Below the pieces are notes generated by a model. The model saw only the letters and a program-made list of their open reading frames with translations. It ran no database searches and was not told the DNA's origin. A stretch of DNA of 64,000 nucleotides from Heterohyrax brucei (Eukaryota; Chordata; Mammalia; Hyracoidea; Procaviidae), in the NCBI GenBank assembly GCA_028571685.1, contig CM053146.1:111451431-111515430 (forward strand). The letters run 5' to 3'. The position numbers and the translations under genes are program-made. How positions within the stretch are numbered: position 1 is the first letter of the stretch; every line of letters begins with the position of its first letter. This document shows positions 45,752-57,058 of the stretch, one piece after another.

Positions 45752-46008
45752 TCAGTCAGTGCTATCTGATAGAATTTGAGGGATGGCGGAAATATTCCAA
45801 AATTCTATGCTATCCAATATGGTGGCCACCAGTCACATACAGCTACATAAACTAAATTTCATTAAAATGAAATCAAATAAAAAAAATAGTTCCTAAGTCG
45901 TACTAGAGAAATGTCATGTGCTCAATAGCCATGCTTTATTTAATTTTAAGTTGCATGAATTTAAACAGCCATGTGTGGCTAGTGACTACCATATTGTATG
46001 GTAGGTCT
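45752..46008 (+). mobile_element. hAT-type DNA transposon remnant (MER3-like)
   Basis: Inverted-repeat-like ends: ctatccaatatggtggccac on the left and gtgactaccatattgtatgg on the right, with inner tgtgctcaatagccatg and ccatgtgtggctagtgac. Confidence 0.55.
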
Positions 46009-46044
46009 AAGTACTACTATCTAAAAAGACTTAATTATGTAACT

Positions 46045-46101
46045 GTCCTATGAATGGTCACAATGAGTTGGAAGTGACTTAACAGTAACTAACAACAACA
46101 C
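46045..46101 (+). mobile_element. RTE/AfroSINE tail fragment
   Basis: atggtcacaatgagttggaa and aacagtaactaacaacaaca: the common tail with the terminal (caa)n-type repeat. Confidence 0.75.
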
Positions 46102-48103
46102 TATGAGTGAGAAAATTTTCATAAAGCTACAAAAATAGAAGAGTAATTCTGTGCTTAGTAGACTGCAGCCAAACAGGAATGTTTCAAACTAACACCTTTT
46201 ATCTCCCAAAAAGAAAAAGAAAAATCTATGGTAATTTGTTTAAAACAAAAAAAAACTCGGGGGAACTTTTTTCATCATCAGAATTGACAAGGACATAGTG
46301 AACTAAGAGAAACCTAAAATGACAGCAATAATTTTCATCAACACATAAGATGACATAGAATCTTAACGAGTACCCTTAAGAAATCCCACTACAAAGGAAA
46401 AAATTCACCCACAGTTACCCACTTCTCATGCACACACGTTAAGAGTATCTGACATGACATTAGCTAGTCCTCTGCATTTGGTCAAATGACATTTTCTCAA
46501 ATTTCACCAGTCACACTTTCCAACCAAAAGAATGACTATTCAAAGAGATTCAGTCCTAACCTTGTAGAGCACAAGAATATTCTCAGCTTCCTCCTTCTTC
46601 TCTCAATAAACCATATTCACCGCTTACTGTGTACAAGTCACTGTGCTGAGTAAAGGTGAATAACATGCATTCTACTACCTGTAAAAAACAGTGCTTAAAC
46701 CATTGGGATAGCATTTGGATGGACACAGGCATACATTAGGAAGAGGTAATTGTCCTTGGTGTGTGGGAGGGAGAGGTGAAGAAGAGAAACAGGAAAAGGA
46801 TAATGGATAAGAATTAACAGCACCTGAAAATTGCTATTTTGGACAATTTTAAAGACATAGTTATGATCTATTGTGATTATCAATACCATTTTGTGTCTTC
46901 TCTTCCCTCCAGTTTACCAGATATTTAATGGTTACTCAGAACTACTCTATCCTCTGATACATGATCTATGTATCTGTACCCAGAGTACATACATTTATCA
47001 CAGACTAAATTACGAAGATGTGGTGTTCTCCTCAATCTTCCTCTCTGAATACTGTGTCCTAGAACATTCATGCCTCATCACAAAGAAGAGAGGATAAATG
47101 AAAGAGAATTTCAATAGGTTTTAGAAAAGGTGTACACTGAAGTTGTTTAAATACATAGTTAACATTTACTAAAAACAGTTCCAATTGCAGGAGAAAATTA
47201 ATTAAAGTAGATGAAATGCTTCTAATCAGATTTATGCTATCTGATAGTATAATTAGACCTGGCTTTAAGGGCATCATAACAAATTCATTTGAAAAGGAAA
47301 TGATCATTGTTTATTGGAATGGCAATAATTTGGGCTTCTTTAATTGACTCCTGGTGTGAATTCGTTGATACCTGCTGTTCTCTAAGAGGCAGCATGGAAA
47401 GTTTCCAAGAAAAGTTCACATTCCAGAGGCAGCTTTGGAATCTACTTTCCAATGCAACCCAAGCCAGCCATTGGGATTAGAGTTTGTACCAACAAAACAC
47501 CAGTTTTTAAAGGCTGTCTCACCAGGCGGCAGTCAACATGACCATGCCAGGGGCTAGATAAGGAGCCCAAGACTCAGCTGGGGTATCAAGATAATGCAGA
47601 GCTTTTCCTAAAACCTACCTTCCCAGTGTCCAACCCACCGAAAAGCAGAGGGCACTAAGGGCTGAGGCTCAGCGGCTGACAGGGAGGACTCTGAGACAAC
47701 ACTGGCTCTCTGACGCTGAGTCAGTCGGCTGAGCAGAGCTGCAGGGAAGGGAGGAGGGGGGAACATGGAGGAGGGGGACGTGAGACATTCTTCCTCCCAG
47801 GTTCCCAAATTCCCAAGCTTAGGGCTGCCAATTGCCTGCTTAAAAATGCTTACATTCCATAGGACTTTAATAAGGTGCAAAATAAAAATAATCTATAACC
47901 CACTTGAAAGCAGTGGCACATTTTGAAGTCCCTCACTACTCTAAGCTCTAGTAAATTGAGCTTGGTGTTTTTTACAGGCAGTTTTTAGTAGAGAAGGAAG
48001 GTGGAGACTGGGGATCCTGAATGGAAATGAGAATTTCAAAGCCTGCTTTGCTGCTGAAGGCCTAACACATGACTCCCTCTCTACTATATATAACAGCTAA
48101 CAT
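46102..48103. other. Repeat-poor intergenic stretch
   Basis: MIR scrap near 46,605-46,670. Otherwise unique and AT-rich. No gene recognised. Confidence 0.4.
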
Positions 48104-48172
48104 TTATGGGGCAGTGCTACTCTGTCCTACAGGGTTGCTGTGAGTCAAAATCGACTCGATGACAACAGGTTT
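48104..48172 (+). mobile_element. AfroSINE tail fragment
   Basis: Starts atggggcagtgctactctgt and ends aaatcgactcgatgacaaca. CpGs are partly retained. Confidence 0.8.
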
Positions 48173-48173
48173 G

Positions 48174-48199
48174 ATTGTGTGTGTGTTCGTGTGTGTGGC
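48174..48199 (+). repeat. TG microsatellite
   Basis: Imperfect (gt)n run directly after the SINE tail fragment. Confidence 0.8.
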
Positions 48200-48207
48200 A
48201 CATACTG

Positions 48208-48440
48208 AAGCCCCAGGGTGGCACAAAGGAGTCACTGGATAGAGTAAACGGTTAAACACCTGACTACCAACCAACAGGTTGGTGCCTCAAACCACCCCAG
48301 AGGCACACCAAAAGGAGACCTGGTGATCTGCTTCAGAAAGGTTACAGCCATGCAAGCACCGTGGAGCACAGCTCTACTCTGCAGCACGCGGGATCTGCAT
48401 GAATCAGAATTACCTTGATGGTAATCATTTTTATGGTCTG
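48208..48440 (+). mobile_element. AfroSINE class B with 13-base target duplication
   Basis: Head aagccccagggtggcacaaa, middle agacctggtgatctgcttca. gtggcacatactg occurs at 48,195-48,207 and 48,441-48,453. Confidence 0.88.
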
Positions 48441-48620
48441 GTGGCACATACTGCCTCAGTTAATCCTTACAACAGCCTTGAATGGTTAGTAGCATTTTTC
48501 TTGTTTTATTGATATTGAAACTCGGGTATCTGTACTAGAAAGAAGTAAAGTCACTGGCTGAGAAGCACAGGACAACGTATAGTCAGTATTTGAGCTTAAG
48601 ATTGTCTGACTGTAATGCGT
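48441..48620 (+). mobile_element. MIR SINE
   Basis: cagttaatccttacaacagc and ttgatattgaaactcgggta follow the MIR core. Confidence 0.65.
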
Positions 48621-48819
48621 GATCAGTGCAAAAAGGGAAAACTTACAGATATACTCTCACTTGGGACCAAGTATTATCATGTAGTGTTTTAATTATCTGT
48701 TTATGTATCTGCTCTTCAGTAGATCTGAGCTTTCTCAGCTTGCTGGGTTTTGTTTATTTTTTGTGTCCAAGTCGTACCGCAGAGACTGGCACATACTAGG
48801 AGATGCTCAATGGATGTTA

Positions 48820-48890
48820 AAGGAAAGAAGGGAGGAAGGGAAGGAGAATGGAGGAAGGAAAAAAGGAAGGGGGAAAGGGAGAAAAGAGTT
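48820..48890 (+). repeat. GA-rich simple sequence
   Basis: Nearly pure purine tract of ggaagg/aaagg words. The short open frames through it on both strands are low-complexity artefacts. Confidence 0.85.
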
Positions 48891-48954
48891 TCAAATGATA
48901 AAATAGTGCTAAGCATAAGCACTCCATGGATTCTTCACAGTTGACAATGTACTT

Positions 48955-49125
48955 AGTCAAAGAATCTCTGAGTTGGGAGGGATCTTTACTTGTGTAATTC
49001 CCCATACGGATAGCTGAAGAAATTGCAATGCAGAAAGTCTAAGTGGCATACAGCTAGTTAAAGACATAACCAAGACAAGAACTCAGACCTCCTGATTCTA
49101 AATCAAATGTTCTTTCACCTATGCT
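48955..49125 (+). mobile_element. MIR-family SINE
   Basis: gttgggagggatctttactt, gcatacagctagttaaagac and aactcagacctcctgattct in MIR order. Confidence 0.65.
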
Positions 49126-49151
49126 ATGTGGGTCCTTCCTAATTAGAGAAA

Positions 49152-49322
49152 AAACAAAAACAAACCCAACTAATTGCCATCCAGTTGATTCTAGCACATA
49201 GGGACCCTACGGGACACAGTAGGACTGCCCCATAGGTTTTCCAAGGAACAGCTGGTAGATTTGAACTGCCAGTGTTTTGGTTAGCAACTAAGCTATTAAC
49301 TACAGTGCTACTAGGGCCCCAG
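49152..49322 (-). mobile_element. AfroSINE class A, antisense
   Basis: aattgccatccagttgattc through agtgctactagggcccc. agagaaa-type bases on both sides. Confidence 0.85.
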
Positions 49323-49883
49323 AGAAATAACAGGCACCTAAAGCCATCATCCAGCAAATTTGATAATTTGGGGTGACTAGAAGGGAGTTTCAATAACTTG
49401 TAGGTTTCAGGCCCTAAAGATGCTGAAGCTATTCCCTAACACGCCGAAGATCTACACAATCCCAATCCAGGATCTATGTTCATAGCTTAGTGGTGACATA
49501 GGTTCATCCCTTTCTCGGTCCCCTGTAGAGATGTTGCCAGCCCTCTGCAGAAGAGTAAGGTTTGGGTGTTTATGAATAGCTGGGCAGTGGCTACTTTGCA
49601 AACAATTCCATGTAGATAAATATAATTTTGTCCTCTCAGCCACCCTCCTTCCTTCTGCTGGAACTTCTCCTCCTCAGTACAGAATGCACCTGGTGACCAA
49701 GGACCCCCACTGTGTTGTTATAATAACATGGACTGATCTGGCCCCTTCCCCTACTTTTACCCCTGCTCACAGCTGACTTTTGTGAGGCTAGCAGCTGACC
49801 TAATCTGGGCCAATTTGAGCTTTCCTCTGGAAATCAGAGATGGAATTAAAAAGAAGTCAATCTCTCTTTGGATCCCTCGACTC
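49323..49883. other. Intergenic, nothing recognised
   Basis: No gene or named repeat found. Confidence 0.35.
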
Positions 49884-49889
49884 TAGGAT

Positions 49890-49914
49890 ATGAGCCAAGG
49901 CAAGTGCCGTCGAG
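49890..49914 (-). mobile_element. Possible 25-bp SINE/RTE tail micro-insertion
   Basis: gccaaggcaagtgccgtcga is the same tail complement as at 34,946. taggat borders it at 49,884-49,889 and 49,915-49,920. Confidence 0.55.
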
Positions 49915-50133
49915 TAGGATTTAGTGGCTATCTTACAGGTCTCGGAAATAAGAGGAAGCAGTAGCATCCTAATATCATTCAGGACCCTGTTTCTGCTCAG
50001 TATCGTTATAATATTAACAGCTAACTTGGTTGGCTTAATCTAGTTCATGGTGGGTTTCTGTCTTTTGAAACCAAAGAATCGTTTCTGTTTTGTCGTGATA
50101 CTTGTTTTTTAACTGATTAAAGAAAAAAAAAAA

Positions 50134-50154
50134 CATATATATATATATATATAA
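50134..50154 (+). repeat. TA microsatellite
   Basis: (at)n run of about 20 bases after an A-run. Confidence 0.9.
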
Positions 50155-50409
50155 ACGTTAGAATGTCTCCTCGATCATTTTCTAAGCCTGCTTTTTTCCT
50201 CCATGGGATGTTCTTATGTGCACATCTTACTGCCTAAAATGTCTCTTACCCTGGAGAATACCCAACAATGACAACTTCTGAAAAAACAGTGGTAATTGGG
50301 AAAGGAGTGAGAAATAAGAAAGTAAGTGAAAATTTGTAAGATTTGTATTCTCACACACTGAGAATACCAACCTGACATCTCTGCTAAGGTTGTATGTTTG
50401 TCTGGCTCC

Positions 50410-51050
50410 TCCAAGAAGCAGATGCCAAAATGGGATTGATATACAAGAGATTTATTAAGGGAAACACCTGAGAAAGAAAATGAAAAGGGAGCTAGAAGAG
50501 TCTGGGAGAGCTGTTAGCCTGGTACAGGTCTGACCCTTGAGAAGGTGAAAGGTAAGAAAGGTTAGACAGAAGTGTTTTAGGCTGCTGTGCAGTTTTAAGA
50601 CAGTTCAGCAGAGCTGCTGGGGAGTCCTTCAGCTCACCAGAGAAGTCCTGCATCTGCAGTGCCTCCCAAGCACAAGTTTGCCTGCTGTCGTATCTCTAAC
50701 ACACATAGTCATTGGCCGGAGAGGCTGAAAATGTTTGGACTCAATACAAATGTGGTGGTAGATTTCAGAGTTCAGCCACCGAGGCCCTTAGCTTGCACTT
50801 GGGAATCGAAGGGGTGCCTTTTCTAGCTGCCACAGCCTGCCTTTTCTCCCCACAATAGCCTTCTTCAGTACCTATTTTTTCAGTATCCCCTTGAAGGATC
50901 ACCCGCTCCTCTCCGCACGATGGCCTTCTTCGGTACCTATTTTTTCAATACTCACTTGAATAGTCTCCTGCTCCTCCACCCTGACTTAGGCAGAAGCACT
51001 CTCTTTCTCTTGAATTCCCATAACATTTTATCAATCCCTTTCTCATACAA
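50410..51050. repeat. Unclassified element, possibly an old LTR
   Basis: aagcagatgccaaaatggga and acaagagatttattaaggga recall antisense starts of old retroviral LTRs. I cannot name the family. It contains a two-copy tandem at 50,851. Confidence 0.35.
50851..50980 (+). repeat. Two-copy tandem duplication, 65-bp unit
   Basis: Units start at cacaatagccttcttcagta (50,851) and cacgatggccttcttcggta (50,916). Both contain cctattttttca and a ctcctc end. Confidence 0.85.
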
Positions 51051-51059
51051 AATAAAACT

Positions 51060-51212
51060 TTGTAGTGTCACAGTGGTTAAGAACTATGGCTGCTAACCAG
51101 AAGGTCAGCAGCTTGAAGCCACCAGCCAATCCTCAGAAATCCTACGGTGAAGTTTTACTCTGTCCTATAGGGTCACTATCAGAAGGAAACTCCTCAAAAG
51201 CAACAGATTTTG
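51060..51212 (+). mobile_element. AfroSINE class A
   Basis: Head ttgtagtgtcacagtggtta, tail tcctatagggtcactatcag. Confidence 0.82.
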
Positions 51213-51410
51213 CCGTTTTTATCTTATATTACTTTCTTGTAAGATTTTCGACTTCATATTCTGTATTTTATATGCAACACACCCAGGTGCAACTAAACAC
51301 ATTAAGAAAGTGCTCTGTAAGGGGACTAAGGCAGGGTGGGGGCTGCTTATCTCATTTGCTTGTTCCAGTCACTAAAATCAATCTGAATACTCGGCGTTGG
51401 CCTCACTTAG

Positions 51411-51606
51411 GGGGTAGCTTTGGTGCTACAATGGTTAAGAGCTTGGCTGCTAACCAGAAGGTGGACAGCTGATGCTCTCACCCAGTGACTCTGTCGGACG
51501 AAGACCTGGCAGTTTGCTTCTGTAAAGACTACAGCCAAGAAAACCCTGTGGACCGTTCCATTCTGTCATAGGAGGTTGCCATGAGCCAGAGCCAGCAAGC
51601 ACCCAA
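51411..51606 (+). mobile_element. AfroSINE class B
   Basis: Head tttggtgctacaatggttaa, middle aagacctggcagtttgcttc, tail agagccagcaagcacccaac. Confidence 0.82.
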
Positions 51607-53601
51607 CAAATCTCATTTAGGTATCTGCTTTATTCTATCTATTCTGAGACTCTTGTATTTTTACCTTTTGACATTTCTAAAATTAGGATGCAGCTTATAA
51701 TTTGTATCAAAAGAAATTTTCTACCTGCTGGCAGAAGAATAATTTGGGGCAGAGTCCTTACTGTCTGCCCATGGGAGTACTTAGTAGGATACATTCTCAA
51801 AAAGTGAAGTAAATATTTATTGCTGAAGGTATGGTTATACTTCCACATTGTCTAGCTAAGCAGTAGTCAAGAGCTTCACTGGACACAGGAAAAAAAATTG
51901 CCAGTCTATACAATGGGCTCTATAATTATACACAGTAAAAAATGATAGCTATCTTACGAGAAATACTAGGCTTAAAGTTAAGGGTGATCAGAGTGATCAA
52001 CTCATTCATTGCAAAGGCACCCCTAAGTGCCCAATGTCTGTCAGCATCTGCTGGGTGACTTTCAAAAGAAACTGTTTATCTTCGGCAACTAGGTAAGGAT
52101 TCTGGAGAAAGGCTTAATTTAATTAAAAGAAGGACAAAACTATGAGTTTAACCAAACAGGAAATACAAATGAAACCTGGGTATTCTTCTACGTGTTTAAA
52201 CTCTTTCCTTGCCACATTTTTTCTAATTATGTTTTTTGATAGCCTATGTTTTCGTTGGAATGCTCTCACTCACTGAGTGTATTTGAATTTGGGGTTGGTG
52301 ATACAGATTTTGCACAATATAATCTGGCAATACAACCCACCAGTGATGTTAGTGATACTTTAGTGTCACCAATCTGTGGCATGACGGCATGCCACTGAGA
52401 ACTAGGTAACTTATTTGCTGGCACCTTTCCATTGTGTTACACAGGGAACCTCTGGCTTTCCAGATATGACACAGAGAAATCTCAACAAGCCCATCGGGGT
52501 CCCCTAACTGTCACACAGGAAGCCATGATGATGCTTGCAAGCCATATCTCACAGAAATAAAAGAAAAAAAGAAAAAGTTTACAAAACTAACCCATTCAGG
52601 AAGCATCACCTAATAGGATGCCTAACCTACCCAACAATGAAGCTCCAACTCTGGTCTGCTGACCTTCCCACATTTCAAAAGGACCCATTTTGATGCTGAC
52701 GCATTAGGACTGGAATAAGGCCCTACCTCTGAGGTTCACAGCCATAAAAAGTGGCTGACATATGGTTTATGCCAACAGTAATGAAAGGGTTAACAACTAG
52801 CCCACCTCACCTACATTTATCAAGGAAGTCAGCGATCACTAGTGGGGTGATGAGAAGCAGAGAATCTCTCTGATGCTCTAAATGTGTCAGTGGTCACATA
52901 TAATTCAGAAGACTCTGTTAACTAAATATGAATGAGATTTAATCTCAAACATTGAGTGAGGTACTTAAGAATGTATAGATAATGTTTAGTGTTCATATTT
53001 ATGGCAATGTTTTCTCCCATGCATCTTAAAATATGTGGCATCTTGGAACTGAGGAATTAGGGTTACTATATTAATAAGTAGACTGGTTCTTCAACTTTTG
53101 ACTTTACGTTTGTTGCCAGAAGAAATGTTAAGAATGATTAAATCCCCACCCTGTAATGAGAATTCTGTAGTTTACAGGATCGGGTTGGCAAAGCTGCGGC
53201 TATGTATCACAGTCTTCTTCCCTCCCTTGGCTATGGAAGACATCATAAATCTGTTATGAAACCAGGCAAGGATTCTGCAGTGTTATTCTCCATAAAATGT
53301 TCTAGGCAAGTCACTACCAACTAGTTGAATTTGGTACACAGTGGGAACTTTATTGGCCGTTCCTATGCTAAGTTCTTACACAGCATCAATTTGAAGAATA
53401 TAGAAGGGGCTGTAGCACCAGTTTCCTTATTCTTCATCCTAAAGAAGTAGTAAAATACCTAACAGTGTGGCCAAAATCACAGTTTTATGACCAATCTGAA
53501 CACTTCTTTCAGGTTCTAGAATCTCCAAACGCAGTGTTCCATGTTACCTTAGGCCACCCCACCTTACTAACCATAGGACAGTTCTCCTCATTGACATACT
53601 C
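51607..53601. other. Repeat-poor intergenic stretch, about 2 kb
   Basis: No gene and no named repeat. Among the longest SINE-free spans in the right flank and a candidate site for distal regulatory DNA. Confidence 0.4.
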
Positions 53602-53752
53602 AATCCTGGTGACATAGTGGATACGTGATAGCACTTAACCCAAAGATCAGCAGTTCAAACAGACCAGGCACTCCTTGGACCCCGTGGGCAAGTCCTACTC
53701 TGTCCTAGAGGGTCTCTGTAAGTCAAAATTGACTTGACAACAGGTTTCATGG
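53602..53752 (+). mobile_element. AfroSINE class A
   Basis: Head atcctggtgacatagtggat, B-box cagcagttcaaacagacc, tail gtctctgtaagtcaaaattg. Confidence 0.82.
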
Positions 53753-54474
53753 GCTTTTTCCCTACATATGACTTTTAAATACCAAGCATCTTTCAACTGA
53801 CACATTTAAAAGAGTTTCTTCTTCAAAATATGCCCTACAAATGCTTGTTGTCTGTTCTGCTAATGAAAGTGGCAGTTGAATATTTCATAAAGTTTAATCC
53901 TCTAACCAAAGGTTATGTGCCTCTACATCCTCGGTCCTTAATCAGAGTGTGCTATGCTTTGTTGGGAAGAATCACATCCAAGGTGAAAATGGGTCCCCCA
54001 CTTCAGAGTATTTTGGGACTTCCTGTGTCATGCTGTCAAATTTCCCCTGGGGGAAAAAAACAGCTCAGGATATTACTTATTACATTAAGCTCAGCATCGT
54101 ACAGGTTCAGTGTCACGTGTTATTTTGCCTTGCTGGGTTCTGGGCTTCCTGAGGCCAGGAACTATACTATTAATCTTCATATTCCTCATTAAAAAATTTA
54201 CATAGATCATGGTCCATAATTTTTTTTCTTTTTGAATAAAAAATCTGTCTGGTTAGGACCCAAAGGAGGAGAGACTGCTTCTATTCAACTGGGCTACACA
54301 TTCCTCCAGTCTGTGTAACTCTTGGATACGATGAAGGAGTAAAGAAATTATGTTTCTGCAAATATTACTTCTTCTCTTCTCCATCCCCAAGAACCCCTGA
54401 CATTCAATGAATTCCTTAACCTAAAAAATAAATAACCACGGAGTGCTTTGCTTTCCATATGCTGCACCTGTGGT
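53753..54474. other. Intergenic, nothing recognised
   Basis: The open frame at 53,830-54,192 shows no recognisable domain. Confidence 0.35.
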
Positions 54475-54510
54475 CTCAACCCTGACCAACTATTAGAATC
54501 ACCTGGGAAA

Positions 54511-54798
54511 CTTCTTATTTTTTTAAACATTTTATTGTGCTCTCAGTGAAAGTTCACAATTCAATGTGTCATACAGAAACTTGCACATGCTCGGCTATAT
54601 AACTCTAGCTGCTCTCTCTGCCCTGTGACAGTACACTCCTCCTTTCCACCCTGTATTTCAAGTGTCCATTGAATCAGCTCCTGTGCTGCTCTACTCTCTC
54701 ATCGCACCCCAGGACAGGCGCTGCCCACTTACCCTCACCCTGTTCTCCAGTATCACACTAGGTCTCAGAGTTAAGTCTAATCTTTGTCTGAAGAGTTT
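54511..54798 (-). mobile_element. L1 3'UTR insertion in a MER5-like fragment
   Basis: Begins with a T-run, then cattttattgtgctctcagt and gaaagttcacaattcaatgt. Bordered by cacctgggaaa (54,500) and cacctggggaac (54,799), probably a target duplication. tattagaatcacctgggaaa at the left edge is MER5-like host sequence. Confidence 0.65.
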
Positions 54799-54879
54799 CA
54801 CCTGGGGAACGTCTAAAACCTGTCACTGTAAGGGCTCTCCTCCCAAAGGACTTCATCAAAATCTGTGAGGTGGAGTTCA

Positions 54880-54989
54880 GGCGTATCACTGTATTAATCT
54901 TGGCAATAACCCCACATTATAGATAAGGTTATCCCCACTTCCCAGATGACGAAACTGAGACGGGGAGAAGTTAAGAATTTGCCCGCTGT
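54880..54989 (+). mobile_element. MIR SINE, host of the L1 nest
   Basis: cccagatgacgaaactgaga and ggagaagttaagaatttgcc are MIR core words. The MIR is cut at 54,989 by the L1. Confidence 0.7.
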
Positions 54990-55685
54990 GCAGGGGACCA
55001 TGCTCTTAGGCGAAATCGAGGCCAATTGGCATAACTAGCATTTTGCTGTCTGCACCCCACACTCATGAGTGGCGTCTGGGGTCTTAAAAGCTGCCAAGCC
55101 GCCATCCGAGGATACAGCAAATGGTCCCAACGCAGCATGAACAGATGCTCACTGAGGACCAAAATGACATGCGGTAAAGACAACCTAGAAGACAGAGAGA
55201 CCCGCAACACTGGGTGCCTTCATTGACTTAGGACCGGAAGAACCTGATGGTGCCTGGCCACCACCAGTGATAGCCACAATGGATCTCACAGACAGGAGTC
55301 TCACTGGTAACACAAGAATAAAAAGGGGTGCATCTTGAGATCTCCACTAAAAGACCTCAGTTGGTGGTCCAGCGGTTTTGGGGTTCCCCTGAGAGCATGT
55401 CCCCCGGCCCTGATGCTGCCCTTTCCCATAAATTATAACAAAGGTCCACTCTTTAGACAGGAATGGATTGGACTTGGCAATGCAGAGTGACCGTATATTG
55501 GTAGCACTTTATGGTTCTATACATCTATTGGATATCATCCTGCTGACCTCTGGCTGGAGGAAGGAGAGTGGGTGGAGAGGAGCGGAAAGGAGGCTGTTGG
55601 GAGGATGAGACGTGTATGGAGCAGAGAGGACTAGTGTGCTGTCACTGGACAGGGAGAGCAGTGGAAGCTGCATATAGGTGGGTCC

Positions 55686-56198
55686 ATGACTTTATGTTCT
55701 GCAGGATTAAATGTCTTAGTTCCGAAGGGAGGAATGCTGCCACCTGGAGACCCATCAACGATTCCACTGAACTGGAAGCTAAAATTGCCACCAGGCCATT
55801 TTGGGCTCCTTGTACCTCTGGATCAACAGACAAAGAAGGGAGTTACAATACTGGCCGGTGTGATTGATCCTGACTATGAAGATGAAATTGGGTTGACATT
55901 ACATAATGGAAGTAAAGAAGAGTATGTTTGGAATGCAGGAGATCCCTTAGGACGCCTCCAAGTACTACCATGTCCTGTGATTAAGGTCAATGGAAAACTA
56001 CAGCAACCCAACTCCAAAATGAGTGATAATAGCCCAGACCCTTCAGGAATGAAGGTTTGGGTCACCTCACCAGGCAAGGAACCATGACCAGCTGAGGTGC
56101 TTGCTGAGGGCAAAGGGAATACAGAATGGGTTGTAGAAGAAGGTAGTTCTAAATATCAGTTACGGCCATGCGACCAGTTGCAGAAACGAGGACTGTAA
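55686..56198 (+). pseudogene. ERV-L dUTPase domain, one premature stop
   Basis: The frame is open for 133 codons, stops at TGA 56,085-56,087, then stays open for 36 more codons to TAA at 56,196-56,198. Homology continues across the stop, consistent with one CpG-type nonsense change. dUTPase landmarks: motif 1 SAGLNV near residues 6-11, where family members have Asp in place of the Asn; motif 3 AGVIDPDYEDEI, with the catalytic-loop Asp and Tyr present; motif 4-like GDPLGRLQVLP. Motif 2 is degenerate. ERV-L elements carry dUTPase after integrase at the end of pol, matching its position before an LTR. Activity is unlikely given motifs 1 and 2. Confidence 0.8.
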
Positions 56199-56339
56199 TT
56201 GCTATGAGTATTTCTGCTTTGTATGTGTGTATTGGATATTTTGTTTACTTATGAAACATAAGATGTAAATGGGTTAATGCGTTTTCAGTTGTACATGTGT
56301 TAGTTATATCATGTTGACATAAGTATGACTTGGTAACTG

Positions 56340-56976
56340 TACCCTTTCAGAGACTGTGCATGGTAAGGTGAGATGTGTGCAGATGCCAAGTTGACAAGGG
56401 TTGGATTGCAGTCAACTTGGCTACTACATATTTGGCTGCTGTATTAAGTGGCAGGGTAGGGTTTGTGGTGGCTCCCTGCCCCTCAGCTCTCATCTTGCGA
56501 CCTTTCACTACGGCTGCTGGTTGCTCACGTGGCCAGGAGCTCCTGCTCTCTTTTTCCAGCATCTTGTTCCGGGAGTTGAGCTAGCAGCTGTTGGACTCAT
56601 CAGTCCTTACTTTCGGCACTTGAGAGTCCTGCTCCCTGACCTGCTGATCCTGGGTTCACCAGCCTCTGCCCGCTCCTGCTCCCTGATCTGCTGACCCTCG
56701 TTTTGCCAGCCTCTGTCACTTCGTCTTGCCACCAGCTTGGGATCCACTGACCTACACAACCTGTGATCTAGAACTCTGGTCTCTGACTTGCTGACCTTGG
56801 GTTCCTCAGCTTCCGAGGCTATGTGAGGCTTGTGCCAGAGCTTGGGACATTCAGCTTCTGTGATTACACGAGCTCTTTCCTATATTTGTATCTATCTATA
56901 TATATATATTAGAAATCTTTCCTTGTACCTACACGTGTTACTGGTTTTGCTTCCCTAGAAAACCCAGCCTAAGACA
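56340..56976 (+). mobile_element. Probable ERV-L-type 3' LTR
   Basis: Lies between the dUTPase and the 3' border and ends ttgcttccctagaaaaccca then taagaca. Contains repeated ctgacctgctgatcctgg-type words at 56,630-56,810. The exact left end and family name are uncertain. Confidence 0.5.
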
Positions 56977-57058
56977 GTGGGCATGTAACTTTATACGGGA
57001 ATGTACATTTTCACTCAGTCATGTTAAATAAAAAACAAAAAAACAATTTGCCCGCTGT

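Larger units (their letters stand above)
55683..56976 (+). mobile_element. ERV-L-type retroviral fragment (dUTPase to LTR)
   Basis: An endogenous retrovirus remnant that splits the L1 3'UTR. gtggg occurs just before it (55,678-55,682) and just after it (56,977-56,981), a 5-base duplication typical of ERV-L. The right end finishes in CA. The left end is not an LTR: it starts inside the dUTPase coding region. Gag, protease, reverse transcriptase, integrase and the 5' LTR are absent, so it cannot encode a virus. Confidence 0.75.
54990..57044 (+). mobile_element. 5'-truncated L1 (3'UTR part) hosting an ERV-L fragment
   Basis: Bounded by a perfect 14-base duplication aatttgcccgctgt at 54,976-54,989 and 57,045-57,058. 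It ends in A-rich sequence at 57,028-57,044, as expected of L1. The body is the complement of the block at 41,310-41,604 and is interrupted from 55,683 to 56,976. Confidence 0.85.
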
